64,000 nt of DNA from Anarhynchus alexandrinus (lineage: Eukaryota; Chordata; Aves; Charadriiformes; Charadriidae), in NCBI GenBank assembly GCA_008711295.1, contig VUYV01000146.1, positions 1,541,730-1,605,729 on the forward strand, in the 5' to 3' direction. The position numbers were made by a program, and so were the translations under genes. Of this stretch, positions 49,731 through 62,060 are shown one piece after another. The notes under the pieces are model-generated. The model did no database searches, was not told the DNA's origin, and worked only from the letters and a program-made list of their open reading frames with translations. Every line of letters starts with the position of its first letter. The first letter of the stretch is position 1.

Positions 49731-52579
49731 AGTATACACTTTTTCCAGCAATAGGAGATGGGTATTTTTTAGTCAATTTTGTAATGTATTACTCCAGACA
49801 ATGGCCCTGAAACCCTTATAGTTGAAGTATATATATACCTGCAAGAAGTTATGAAAAATGAAAACCATAGGCAGATCCTGTGTCTATGAAAGCCTTGTTT
49901 CAGCCAAGGCCAGAGATTTCACTCCAATACAGAGGAAATTTTGGGATGATTTAGCCAAACTACTCCATTAAGGCAGCAAGGGTGGACAAAGTAAGATGTT
50001 TTCAAAGTCTATTGCTCAGTTGTTGTTAAGTGTTTTCCAACAGAAAGACAAAATTTCTGTAAAGACTTCGATCTAAGCAAATTTACCCTCTATGTAATTT
50101 AATGCAGAGATGATATATTCTTACCATGTGGCTTTAAACCTGTAGATGGCTTGAGTCAAGGCATTGAATAAAAATAATTTGCAGTGCCTTAGGGAGTTAC
50201 TGCAACTGAATTGAAGAAGATTTCCGAGGGAAGACAGTTTTTGACTAAGCAGAGGAAAAATTTCATCTCATTGAGGTGCCCTGGCACGGCCTGAAAGGAA
50301 TCCTGAATCTGTACGTTATTACCAACTTTGCTGGCAAACAGTTGGCTTCAATCTGAAGTGTTGTCTATCCTTTAGCTTTACTACTACTAAAAAAACCCAA
50401 AAGACTACCATTTCCCACAGGTTCATCATTCTGGTCCCCGTCTCCCCACAGATGATATCATATTTATAAACAAATATACTTATGTCTATCTGAAGCATAC
50501 AAAAGCATCCTGACATGGTTTTTCTATTACAAAAGAAGGTTAACCTTGATGTTTGGTTCAAATGGGTGAATTACTTTTTTTTTCCTTTTGGGTAAAAGTA
50601 TAATTCATGAGACAATTTTTGAAAAAGAAAATAAAAAAGCAAAACAGGGAATATCAAATCATTACTTCACAAGTTGGATTTCCTTTATGAGTGATTCACT
50701 GAGGAACCAAAGCCAATATGGCAAGAAGCCATGTGTTCTTCTGGGAAAAAGTATAAATACAAGCCATAACTGGTTTATGAAATTTACACTGTAACAAAAT
50801 GGGCATTTTCCCAGACATTTTCTTAGTTATTTAATGAGGAACATCTAGATAGCACCAGGGTGATAGAATAACATCTGTTTAGAGCTACAATAAATTTTTG
50901 TACCAAAGTTAATATTAGGAAAAGCAGGTTTCAAAAACAGATGCTTCAAATTGTGAGGATTGGGAAACCCCATAGACATGTTTCTTAAAGGTTTCCTTCC
51001 ATTCCACTACTTCTAAAGTAATGCTGCATCCAGTAAAAAAAACTAAAGAGATGAATCCTGAAATTTTAAGTCTATTTTTTTTCCAGTGCATGTTATAATG
51101 AAGACTACACAGAGCAACATAGGCAAATTTTCATCAAGTTGACCACTTGATAGGCCCCTGTACAAAGGCCACTATTCAAAGTTCCTGTTTGTGGAACTTC
51201 GTTAGTAAAAAAGGTTCTTTCTGAGGTACAATATTAGGAACAATATTTTTCTTTCTGTTACCAAAACTTTTAAAATCACTCAGTTCAGATACATACCTGA
51301 AACTTTCCAGAATATGCTGACCACCTGCCATTGACTTTCTCCCACCTGCTCAAAATATCCTTGGAGGTTTTTCAAAGAGGATCCAACATCAATTGAAACA
51401 TCCTTCTGCTTGTACCAGTTATGGTCAAAGTTGCACACAGACCTCATTAAACTACTGTCTGCTACTCTGCACCTTAGAGGGACTTTCTGAGAACAAGGGG
51501 TTAGTCTTGCACCATAATCACCTAGTTCTTTTCATCTCTTTCAGTACTTGCATTGAAATAGAAAATTTTTGTAATACTTGCCTACTAAACAGATATTTTG
51601 TTTATATCACAGCTGTTGCTGTATATCTTGGTAATGAAGAACTATACACAATCCAGTAGAGGTACTACAGTTACATAGACAAATATTTCTTAAGGGATCT
51701 GAAAATATAAAAACTCAGAAGTGTATCACATATATGTGTATATATACACAATCACATACACAGATATTCTTTGCTAACACACAAAAAACTTGGATGTATA
51801 TTTACAGTGTCAGTTCATACACAGATACTCTATAAAAATGCTTTCATTCATGCAGTTTTTGCATTATACCTTTATCTCTACTATCACTGATTATTACAGT
51901 TGCTAAACAGATGTCAAAACACTAGTAATGTTAAAGTCAATAAAATTCTTAATTTTTAAGATCATTGATCACAGTTGTAGTAACTGCTATATCTAGCTCA
52001 AAAAAAAAAAAAAGTTGGAAAAGTACAGTTAGGCACAAAAAATTTCAAAAAGCATGAATCAAAGGCTAGGCAACGGTCCGGTAAGCCGAATGCCCATGCA
52101 ATTTCAATGAGTTTATAGGAGAAGCTAAATACTCAGTTTATTGACCTGTCATTCATGTCATTCAAACACTACAGTTTGCATTTATCTGTGGAGAGTGCTT
52201 GCTTTGTTTTTTAAGAATGCCACTATTTAGGACAAGCTAAATAAGATTCAATACCTTTGTGATTCTGGATGACTTGTTCTGAACAACTGCTAATGCTAAT
52301 AATTCATATCAACATTTTGATGCATAAGTTATCAAGCAATGACGTGTCAAATGTGATGAGGTCTCATTATGTGGATCAGTAATAAATTGTACTAAAAAAA
52401 CTAGCTGTAAAGCACAAATAATCCCATGGGGTAGACTTAGTTGTGAAAACAAAAGGCTGATTGCACAAGAAGGTGTATGTGTTTGTAACAACATGTTTGT
52501 CTGAGAGAAAAGAAAATATGGTTGGACCGGTTGTATTTCTTTCTGTGCTGTCTGTTCACATGACCTACTCCCCAGATAG
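49731..52579. other. Unassigned AT-rich sequence
   Basis: This holds a TA/CA-rich simple tract at about 51727-51764 (atatatgtgtatatatacaca) and an A-run near 52000-52014. No gene is recognised. Confidence 0.5.
51727..51764. repeat. TA/CA-rich simple repeat, partly palindromic
   Basis: Alternating purine-pyrimidine steps (atatatgtgtatatatacac) with internal self-complementarity. Confidence 0.75.
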
Positions 52580-52581
52580 AT

Positions 52582-53170
52582 TAGAAACATAGAATCATCT
52601 AGGTTGGAAGGGACCTTTAAGATCATGGAGTCCAACCATCAACCTAACACTGCCAAAACCACCACTAAACCACATCCCTAAGCACCACATCTATCCGTCT
52701 TTTAAATACCTCCAGAGATGGTGACTCCACCACTTCCCTGGGCAGCCTGTTCCAATGTTTGATAACCCCTAAATTTTTCCTAATATCCATCCTAAACCTC
52801 CCCTGGTACAACTTGAGGCCATTTCCTCTTGTCCTATCAATTGTAACTAGCGAGAAGAGACCAACGCCCACCTCACTACAACCTCCTTTCAGATAGTTGT
52901 AGAGAGCAATAAGGTCTCCCCTCAGCCTCCTTTTCTCCAGGCTGAACAACCCAAGTTCCCTCAGCAGCTCCTCAGAAGACTTGTGTTCCAGACCCCTCAC
53001 CAGCTTCATTGCCCTCCTCTGGACACACTCCAGCACCTCAGTGTCTTTCTTGTAGTGAGGGGCCCAAAACTGAACACAGTACTTGAGGTGCGTCCTCACC
53101 AGTGCTGAGAACACGGGGACAATCACTTCTCTAGTCCTTCTCACCACACTATTTCTGATACAAGCCAGGA
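52582..53170 (-). mobile_element. CR1 copy, 3' end plus RT C-terminus with long intact frame
   Basis: The left edge is a CR1 3' terminus (catagaatcatctaggttgg). On the minus strand a 160-codon frame (52665-53147) reads the RT C-terminal domain: [40 protein letters not shown] and [20 protein letters not shown]. It ends at a natural stop (RDVV). The tail variant ([12 protein letters not shown]) marks a different CR1 subfamily from the 39-kb copy and matches the copy at 58 kb. The copy is 5'-truncated. Confidence 0.93.
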
Positions 53171-56100
53171 TTAAACCCTTTCATAAGAGTACTTCTATAA
53201 TAAAACATTTCGGACTAGTAAATACAAAAAATGTACTACAATCTGTGAAGAACTTTAGACTTCTCTAACTTCTAAATTTATTTTATGTGGACATATAACT
53301 CTTTAACACTCTTTAAAGGAAATATTTGAAAGAAGATCTTAGGAAAAATAAATAGCTGGAATGTGCTCATCACATGATTCAAGAACTAAAAAGGTAGACA
53401 GAAAAAAGACAGGGGAACTGATAATTGTGTACCTCCTGTAGTGGTTATAGCACATTCAATTCAGATTGTCTTTCAAAGGCCTACTGTTGGAAATTCAGTC
53501 CTATTTTTATTTAAGACTGTGACTAATCTTTAATTGTCTTCAGATGCAAACAAGGCTGAGCCTACAGTAAAAACATTAATTTAAGAGGAAATAAAGTGAG
53601 ATGAAAAATCTGTTTCTACAGAGCATCTCCCACCAAAGAAGGCCTTTCCTCTTAGCAGATACAGACATTGTTTTTAAAAGAGACATATGTTCATATCAAA
53701 CAAATATTCTAAATATAGTGTTACAGGGCAAAAGAAACAGGAATGTATGACCATTACATACTTGCGATATTTTGTTTTGTTGTACTCCTCTTTGTGGAGG
53801 AGATTCTAAGATAAAGTACAATATTTCCTGTAATTTCTTTGCAAGTGGTATGTGCTGTCTTCAGTTGCACATACTTTGTCATCTGCAGCTGCAGCATTAA
53901 GGAAAAGGCAACAGTCACCCAGGCAAACACAGATAGCCTTGGAAGCAACACCTACTTAGAACAGCTGTTTTATAAACAACAACAATGCTAACTTCAAAAA
54001 CTTATTTGCTCACGGAGAAAAAATACACCTAAACACAGTGCAGCCTTTGCTTCTACTCAAATACTTCAGTGCACCAATGCCATACCACTGCTAGGCCCAT
54101 GCATTCTGCAAAGCATCAGCCTCCTGACATGAGCTTTGTTCCTTTCTTTTTCCTCCCTGTAAAGAAGGCCTCGTGACTTATGCATCTATAATTGGTGGAA
54201 ATTTAAATAATTTGAATGGCTGCAACTAGATGCAAGCCTGGGTCACATCATCTGAATATGAATCTTCCCATTACTCAGGGAATGGGGAGAAATTGGGTCC
54301 AAGGCTTTGGTTTTGGCTTATCCTGGAGTCAAATATAACATTCAGATCAGGGGATGAGCTTCCTTATAGCTCAGGTGTGATGACATTAAGGCATTTGGTT
54401 CAGTTAGGAACTGCAAAGTAGGACAGACATAACAGTTACGGCCTATCAAATCCAGATTCCTAACCTCCATCTGCCCTAGCAAACAGCTTACAAATTATCA
54501 CAAATTACATTTGAGAGTGCATTCAAGCGGCAAAGCAAACTTGATGCTTTCCTGTTTCAGTTGAGCACTCTAGCAGCCAGGCTGTCACGGGAAACTCCAA
54601 ATTTTTGAACTAAAGCATGCTGCCACCATATTTGCATGAAGCCTGACTATGGGTGTAAGGATGACCACCACACTGAGGCTCTCTAAGCAGTCTGTCAAAG
54701 CAATGGAGCTTGGATGCGTGTAAGCATAAGATAAACAAAATGCTTGTCAGCAACGCTAAGAAAAAACATTTCTAGCACAATCTTGCGTGACTAAGGAGCT
54801 CTGAGGTAAACAACAATCATGTGAACATCAGAATAAATGAAGGCTGACTTTCAATAAAGTTGTTGGGCGACTTTTTAACAGCACTGTACTAAGTGTGACC
54901 CCACCCCTCCTTATAGATCAAAGAATACATGTGGGTAAGAAACGTTGCAAAGTCCCACACACATGAAAAGCTGTTCCATGTGAATTCTCCCATGTCTAAT
55001 AAGGGGAGAGCTTCTAATGGAGCCTTTTCTTCAGAAGAATTGCCTCCCGCTTTCACAAACATCCTGAATTTGTTCATGCAGGGAGAAGTGTACAGGAAGA
55101 AAAGACTAGGAAAAGAATATAGCATGTAAACTTTGTTTCCATAGGAAAACAAACTGAAAACTGAGGCCCAAATGGAGATTAGACCCCTCCAGAATTAGGT
55201 GATACTGGAGCAGGCCTATGCCATGAAACAGCTCCAGATACATTTTCAAGTACAAAAGACACTCCTTCCTCAGAATTTTAGCTGTAAAAAACAGGGCTAT
55301 AGTTAATAAAAGTGACACTACTAGACCATCTGATTCCTAACAGATCTGAGAATTCCTTGGTTAGTTAAAAGAACCAAAAATACATTACGAAAAGGACTAT
55401 AAACAGAAAAACAACAAAAATCACCATAGAAAACTAGAGCTGTCAAGAAGCTTCCATTTAAACTGTGTGAAGCAAAACACACTATAACCAACCAGATGCT
55501 GCCAAAAAGCTCATTATGGGAAAGCACAAAATAGACACTGGATTTCATCTGAATATTTTTGAAAAAAAAAATAATAAATTATTCAGTTTTCTCTAAGAGC
55601 TCAATAATGAAATGATGTACTGCTTGTGTTCAAAGCAATTCCACAACATTGCAATATCATTTATACAGCTACATTTTCCTAGTATACCCACCAAAGTTAA
55701 ATTATTATAAGTGCTGGGATCTTCTTCCCAGTTGAGTCAATAGAAATTTTCCTAACTGTAAAAAAAAAAAGCAGTATCATTCGGTTTTGTCTTTTGCATG
55801 TGATGTAGCACATTGCTCCATGCATGTATTCAGCTTTACTACCTAAGAGTCAAAAAATGCAGCTCATATCTAGAAAACGAGATTAATTACAGTATCAAAA
55901 TTACCACACATATAATTTACATACATGATAATTCTTTGCAAATACCCAGTTGTGTCGGATTGGATACACGTGTCACTGCTTTCAGGTACCAAAATCAAAC
56001 CATTGATCCAATTCATTCATTTTTATTATCTACATTCCCTCAGACCGAATCACAGCTGTGACCTAGGCAAAGGCATTCTTAGCATACTAAACATGTCAGC

Positions 56101-56668
56101 AGCATCACACACATTCTTCTAAACAAAGAATGTTACTTTATTACATTTCTGGATTAATATGCTATCTGCTTATATAGATGAATTAATAAAAGAAACCTTA
56201 ATCCCTTAAAAAATAAGCCTTTTCATTGACTTGGTCTTTCAGTCAAGGTTCTCTCATCATTTTGCATCTGTGATATGTCATATCTTTCACTTGCTAGGAA
56301 ATTGTTACTGTTATGTCAATACTCCGGGACCAAAAAGACCTATATTCCAACACAGTTCTGTCATAGGGTTCTTATGTGATGCTGAGACATAAGCTAACAT
56401 TTCTTAAAATCATATCTATTCCCTATCTTGAATGTCAACCACTAGAGTTCAAAATAATCCAAATATTTTGTAGCTACCACTGCACAGCAAAATATAATAG
56501 TTCAATCAACTAAGCAAAATGCCTGGGATCTTCTTTTAACAATGATTTGTCTTTTTTGATACAAATTGTTTTCCACCAGATCTGAGGGAAGCAGCAAATT
56601 GAATGTGATATAGACTCACTTGGACTTTAATAAAAAGACGACTATGATTATCAAAAAGTCTAAACTGG
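53171..56668. other. Unassigned AT-rich sequence
   Basis: No transposon signature is seen. Open frames (such as 54230-54421 plus and 55321-55548 minus) are short and unrecognised. Confidence 0.5.
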
Positions 56669-56895
56669 ACATAGAATGGTTTGGGTTGGAAGGGACCTTG
56701 AAGATCATCTAGTTCCAACCTCCATGCCATGGCCAAGGACACCTTCCACTAGACCAGGTTACTCAAAGCCCCGTCCAACCTGGCCTTGAACGCTTTCAGG
56801 GATGGAGCATCCACAAGCTCTCTGGGCAACCTGGGCCAGTGTCTCATCACCCTGACAGTAAAGAATTTCTTCCTGAAGTTTATTCTACACTTAGG
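56669..56895 (-). mobile_element. CR1 3'-end fragment
   Basis: The left edge has one octamer (catagaatgg), then tttgggttggaagggacctt. The 3' UTR follows to the aagaatttcttcctgaa landmark at about 56880. It is about 230 bp long and 5'-truncated. Confidence 0.93.
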
Positions 56896-57957
56896 CTCAG
56901 GTAATCTCCACCTTAGGTCACATGTTGTAGTTTAGTATTGTTATACTGTAACTCATTTTATAACTCTCTAGTTCGGTAAACTATATCAGAGAAGTAAAAA
57001 GAGACTGAATACTAAACTGTAGCCTTGAATAAAACTTGCAACCCTCAGCCCCCAATTTTAATTTGATTTCCTCCCACTCTCTTTCTTTCCTTTTCTCCAT
57101 TGCACAAGTGAAACTGTCTTTCATGGCAGAAATGCAAAAAACAAGAAGTTGTTTACATAAAGTTAATGGGAATACGTAGAACTGCTTATTTTGGCTTCTC
57201 TGTTGATAATGAAAACCACAAACTGCTTAATTCTATCCACAGGCATAGGTATACCACTTCCGTCCATCTGGTAAAGCATCTGAAAAAATCTGCGTGTCTA
57301 CAGTAAATGAGCTCTGGGGACAGCAGTTCATCAGGTAGCTACTCTGTAAGAAACAAGCAGGGCTCCCATGACACAGTAGAAACTTCAATAGGCTATTTTA
57401 CAGTATCTGAATGGGGGGAGGAGGGGCAAGAAAAACATTTCTTACTGTATGCACAAGACAAAAGTTTTGTAAAAACTGAAACATTCTATTCCCTCACAAG
57501 TTTCACAATCATTCCGTGAAATTTCACAATTTAATAACAGAAAACTATCTGTTCTTCCTACAAATTACAATCAAATATTGTCCCATGTACCCAACTGAAT
57601 ATACTGTCTTGAGCTGAAGAGACACCCCTTTCCCACTCAACACTATTAAGCAGGTAAAGGTATTTCTATGTTATCTGAACACAGTGACAAAAATCCACAT
57701 GCAGTTTCTCACATCCCAAACCATAATCCTAGGCCTGAAGACCACTTTGGAAAACTCAATAAAGCCAAAAGTAGCTCTGTAAGTCAAATTTTCAAAGCAG
57801 AAAAACAACTTTTTGCTTGTGAACTAATCTACTTAAGTTGTACATTGATCTAAGCTGCTCTCACTGCCTGCCAAATTCACTGAGCACTGTTGTCATTCAA
57901 TGTCTTCTTCATGTCTGACAAAGAAGAGCCCTAATTCTCATGATACTTTGTTCTCAA
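56896..57957. other. Unassigned AT-rich sequence
   Basis: No gene or repeat is recognised here. Confidence 0.5.
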
Positions 57958-58457
57958 ACACTGTGTTCGGTTTTGGGCCCCTCACTACAAGAAAGACAAC
58001 TGAGGTGCTGGAGCATGTCAAAGAAGAGCAATGAAGCTGGTGAAGGGTCTAGAGAGCAAGTCCTATGACGAGCAGCTGAGGGAACTGGAGTTGTTTAGCC
58101 TGGAGAAAAGGAGGCTGATGGGAGACCTTGTCACTCTCTACAGCTACCTGAAAGGAGGTTGTCTCAAGGTGGGTGTTGATCTCTTTTTCCAAGTAGCAAG
58201 TGACAGGATGACAGGAAACAGCCTCAAGTTGCGCCAGGCGAAGTTTAGGTCGGATATTAGGAAAAATTTCTTCACAGAAAGTCATTGGAACAGGCTGCCC
58301 AGGGAAGCGGTTGATTCACCATCCCTGGAGGTAGTTAAAATACATGTAGATGTGGCACTTAGGGACACAGTTTAGTGACTTTACAGTGTTAGGTTTTCAG
58401 TTGGAGTCAATAATCGTAAAGGTCTTTTCCAACCTAAATGATTCTATGATTCTATAA
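57958..58457 (+). mobile_element. CR1 copy, RT C-terminus plus 3' end
   Basis: The plus-strand frame at 58031-58375 (114 codons) reads [40 protein letters not shown] and [20 protein letters not shown], ending at a natural stop after RDTV. The 3' UTR ends with two ATTCTATG octamers (58440-58456). It belongs to the same subfamily as 52.6 kb but lies in the opposite orientation. The start is a 5' truncation (ctgtgttcggttttgggcccc). Confidence 0.94.
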
Positions 58458-61400
58458 AATGGTGCAGTGATCTTTGAACTAGGCAGGTCAAGACCTTGTG
58501 GCAGTGTCTAGCAGTTAAGATAAATAAATGAGAGGTGCCTACCTCTGCCAGAAAAAAGGAAATTGTGACAAGTCTGTATGGTGGGGTCCACAGTGTTTAT
58601 TCCACCCACAAACATCACATTAACTGCTTTCTGTGAATGGCAAGCATAATTTTGGACCAAAGAGTGTTGATACTCTTTAAAGGACCATAAAGTCATCCAT
58701 GAAATTTTTGATTTCCTGGTATCAATATGCCAAGGAACTAAAAATTATTTAAAAAATCAAGAAAACACCACCATCTTTTTGTGAGACAACAAAAATAAGA
58801 GATGAACTCTTAAAAAAATTGACTGTACAGATCAGTGTACAACTTAAGCAATTAGTTCATATTCAGACAGTCTGCTCTAGAAATTTGATTTATGGGACCA
58901 GTCCTGGCTTTACGGAGTTGTCTGAAGTGGTTTTACCTCAGGCCAAGGATTATGGATTGGGATGTGAAAAACAGAGTTTCTGAGAGGTTCTTTTCCTGGC
59001 TTACTTCATCAAGAATTATGAGTAAACATAAACAAGGGCTGTGATGTTTCAACTTCCAAAGCACAGCCAAGCCAAGAATTCTATTACCTATTCAGCAGCC
59101 ACAGTTGAACAAACAAAACATTTTCATCTCCCTGCAAATGAAAAAATTCTTCAGTTACTCCCAAAAGATAAGACACTCGTGTTAGTTGGATTTCTGTTTG
59201 ATATAATATCACTAGGTAATCATGCTCACCTCACTTTTCTCACTCAGCATTATCTACTCTCACCCCTTACTTAGTCTTCTTACAAAACAGTGTACAAAGG
59301 AGTTAAATTCTCTTCTATTACTTTTCACAATACACTTTAAGAGTCACACACAATGTTGGATTAACAGGACATACAGGCAAGGAATTGATAGCAGCTGCAA
59401 TCCTTGCCCAGGCAGATTAATTGTGCTGGTGACTACATTGCCACAGAAGAAAAGACTTTCCCACATTACAGTTGCATGGGAGATCCTAAGAAAGAGATTG
59501 ATGACGGGTGTTTCACCATGTGGTCTCTCATGCATCTCTATAGAAACACCTCTGTGGTAGGATGCAAAGATGCCTTTGGTGCCTGGGGTGGTAAGAGAAA
59601 TAAAGCCATCACTAGTGCTATTATAAAAGCTTTCTATAGTGGACAATGAACAGAGCATAAGAAATAATTTGTCTATGGTATTTTTCCTCTTTCTCCATGG
59701 GTCTGTGGCTTAACCTCTAGGCAGACCTCACAGTAGATCTTAGAGGAGTTGTTTAGTGCCAGCAAGTTCTCCACTACTAGTCAGAAATTTTTTACTCTTG
59801 CTTTCCTGAAACATTGTAATTTGAATATGACAAACAGGGAGTAAAATTGTCTGAAGACTCTGTTTACAGGCCCCTCATATTGCCACTTGTTGACTAAGAA
59901 CCAGGCTCTGAGGATTTAGTGACTAATATTTAAAACAAGAACAGCAAAAAAAAATTGTGAAGTATTTGTTCTGGATAACCATGAGAACAGCTCCTTTCCA
60001 TGCTTCACTGTGGGATTCCAAATCTATAATTTTAGGAATGTATTGCAAGCATTTAAAATTCTGTCAATGAACAGCACCAGGACTGATCAGCGAAGTGTTC
60101 TGCTGTAGATCTCTGACTGAGTCTTTGAGTCTCCATGTCTTTACTGGTAGTACAGAATATTTCAAAGTGTCATTCCAGACTTTTTAAAGAGCATGTCTTT
60201 GGGATGTGTGGTGGCCTGTTTATAAGTTGGCCTTTTTTGTGGCTCACTTCAATATATTTCTGTTTCATCAATATTAAACTACTTAGGAGAAATTGTCACT
60301 TATTTTTGTTTTAGAATAATCTCTATCCATATTCAGAATATAAGAAACACAGGCAGAACCTTATCTTTTGTATTTACAGTTCCAGAAAAAACAAAACAAA
60401 ACAAAACAAAAAAACAAAACCAAGAAAAACCTTCAAATGAAATCAGTTTTGTCTTTATATTAAGTCTTCTCTTGCAAAGCAAATAAAATTACTTTCTGCC
60501 TTAGAGAAAACACCCAGTACTCTTAAGCAGCAGGTATTCTATGTGCATATCAGATGGCATTAGAACTGTGCCATGTAAAAAGAGAGATCAATGTAGAAAA
60601 CATAACAGTTTAAATGTATTTGAAATTTACATCCAAATCTCTCTTCAGTCTGTAATCTGAACCTAAGACTCAGCTGAAAATGATGCTGCCTTTTCCCCAA
60701 ACTGGTAAAAGGTGGATAATGAAAAGATTCATTCCTCTCTCTCAACGAGAGCAGTAGCAGCTGAGGAATGGCTCTAGGCCACTCAACCTCACTTGCATCA
60801 CAGCTAACAGCTGTGCAAACCACAGAATTTTTACTTCCCAGGGGTTTATTAAAACATTTTTTCTCTTTTGATGTGTTGTTTATATAAACTCATATGACTT
60901 TTGCTTTGAATGAATCTCAAAACTGGAGAATATCCTCTGCTCATTTTACCTATATGGTGAATAATATGCTCTGTACAAGTTTCATCTCAAAAGAAATAAA
61001 AAGGATTATCCCTGAGAAACTGTTTCAAGTGATAATATAGCTGATTGCTCTGTAAGTCTGAATGTATTAGAATTTGCGAGAAACAACCATGTTATTGCTT
61101 AGCACTGATGTTCATCAGTTAGAAGCATAAGACTACTCCCTGCGAAATCAGAATAATTTCTTGACCTGAAGCCCTAAAGACAGGCAATTTTAGAAACAAA
61201 TACTGCCAATCACTAAAAATTTTACTTAGAAACCCCAGCAACATTATTTTTTAGGATCTGAATACTTAGCAAATAACCAAGAACCAATAAATTCTCTTCA
61301 TATTTTACATACATCACCAGAGTTTAAACCATATTTTTGAGTTATGAGGGCATAAAACAGTGACTTAATGAAGACTTATCTGCTGAAAGAATTCACATGC

Positions 61401-61679
61401 TTTACAATGTTTTCTGCACAAGCTTGCAAACCAAACTGGAACTGCAATCTTCCAATTTAATCTTCAGTGCATTAATCAGGAACAAGGACCATGCTTTCAT
61501 ATGTGCTTATGCAACATCTAACACAGTCAACTACAGTTCAATCCAAGATACTAATATATGAACAGATGCCTTAGTAAGAGCGAGTGCAGGTCTGACTTGT
61601 ATGACCCAAGGATCTTGCATTTGAATACCCTCCAAGATAACAATGAGTAAGCCTTTCAAACCCATTCGACCTGGCTGGC
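58458..61679. other. Unassigned AT-rich sequence
   Basis: No gene is recognised. An (AAAAC)n tract lies at 60386-60421. Overlapping short open frames on both strands at 59222-59658 have no known domain. Confidence 0.5.
60386..60421 (+). repeat. (AAAAC)n simple repeat
   Basis: Several copies of aaaac in tandem, interrupted by one longer A-run. Confidence 0.9.
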
Positions 61680-62060
61680 TATTGCTGCACTCTGTTCCAA
61701 ATACCACAGTAAGTCTTAAGTCCAGGGTCTGGTCCAGAAAACCTACTGACCCTCTACCTTTGCCTCTGAAGTAATACTTGGGCTAAACCTCTCCCTCATA
61801 TTTAGCGCTGAAACAGCAGTCCACCGTTGGATGCTATTCCTCCCTGGAGTCCAGGGTTCTCCAGGCCACTAGTTCAGGATGTGAGGGAGGTAGTTGCTTC
61901 ACAACCATCTGTTTGTGGAGCCTTGTTTACAGTTGAAATTAGCTGCAAACGAAAGACAGCCGTTGCAACTCTTGTCCAGCCCTACAGTCCCAACCAGGGG
62001 ATGTTGTGGTTTGAATGGAAGATAAATTTCCAATCAAGCCTGGACTCAGATCCAGGCTGA
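61680..62060 (+). other. GC-richer block with a 77-codon open frame, unrecognised
   Basis: The plus-strand frame 61827-62060 (PPWSPGFSRPLVQDVREVVA onward) is open in a locally GC-richer patch. It does not begin with ATG, and no domain, splice pair or repeat family could be assigned. Confidence 0.2.

Noticed and set aside
52665..53147. 160-codon minus-strand frame as a host gene
   Set aside because: It is the CR1 RT C-terminus; a sibling sequence occurs at 58031-58375.
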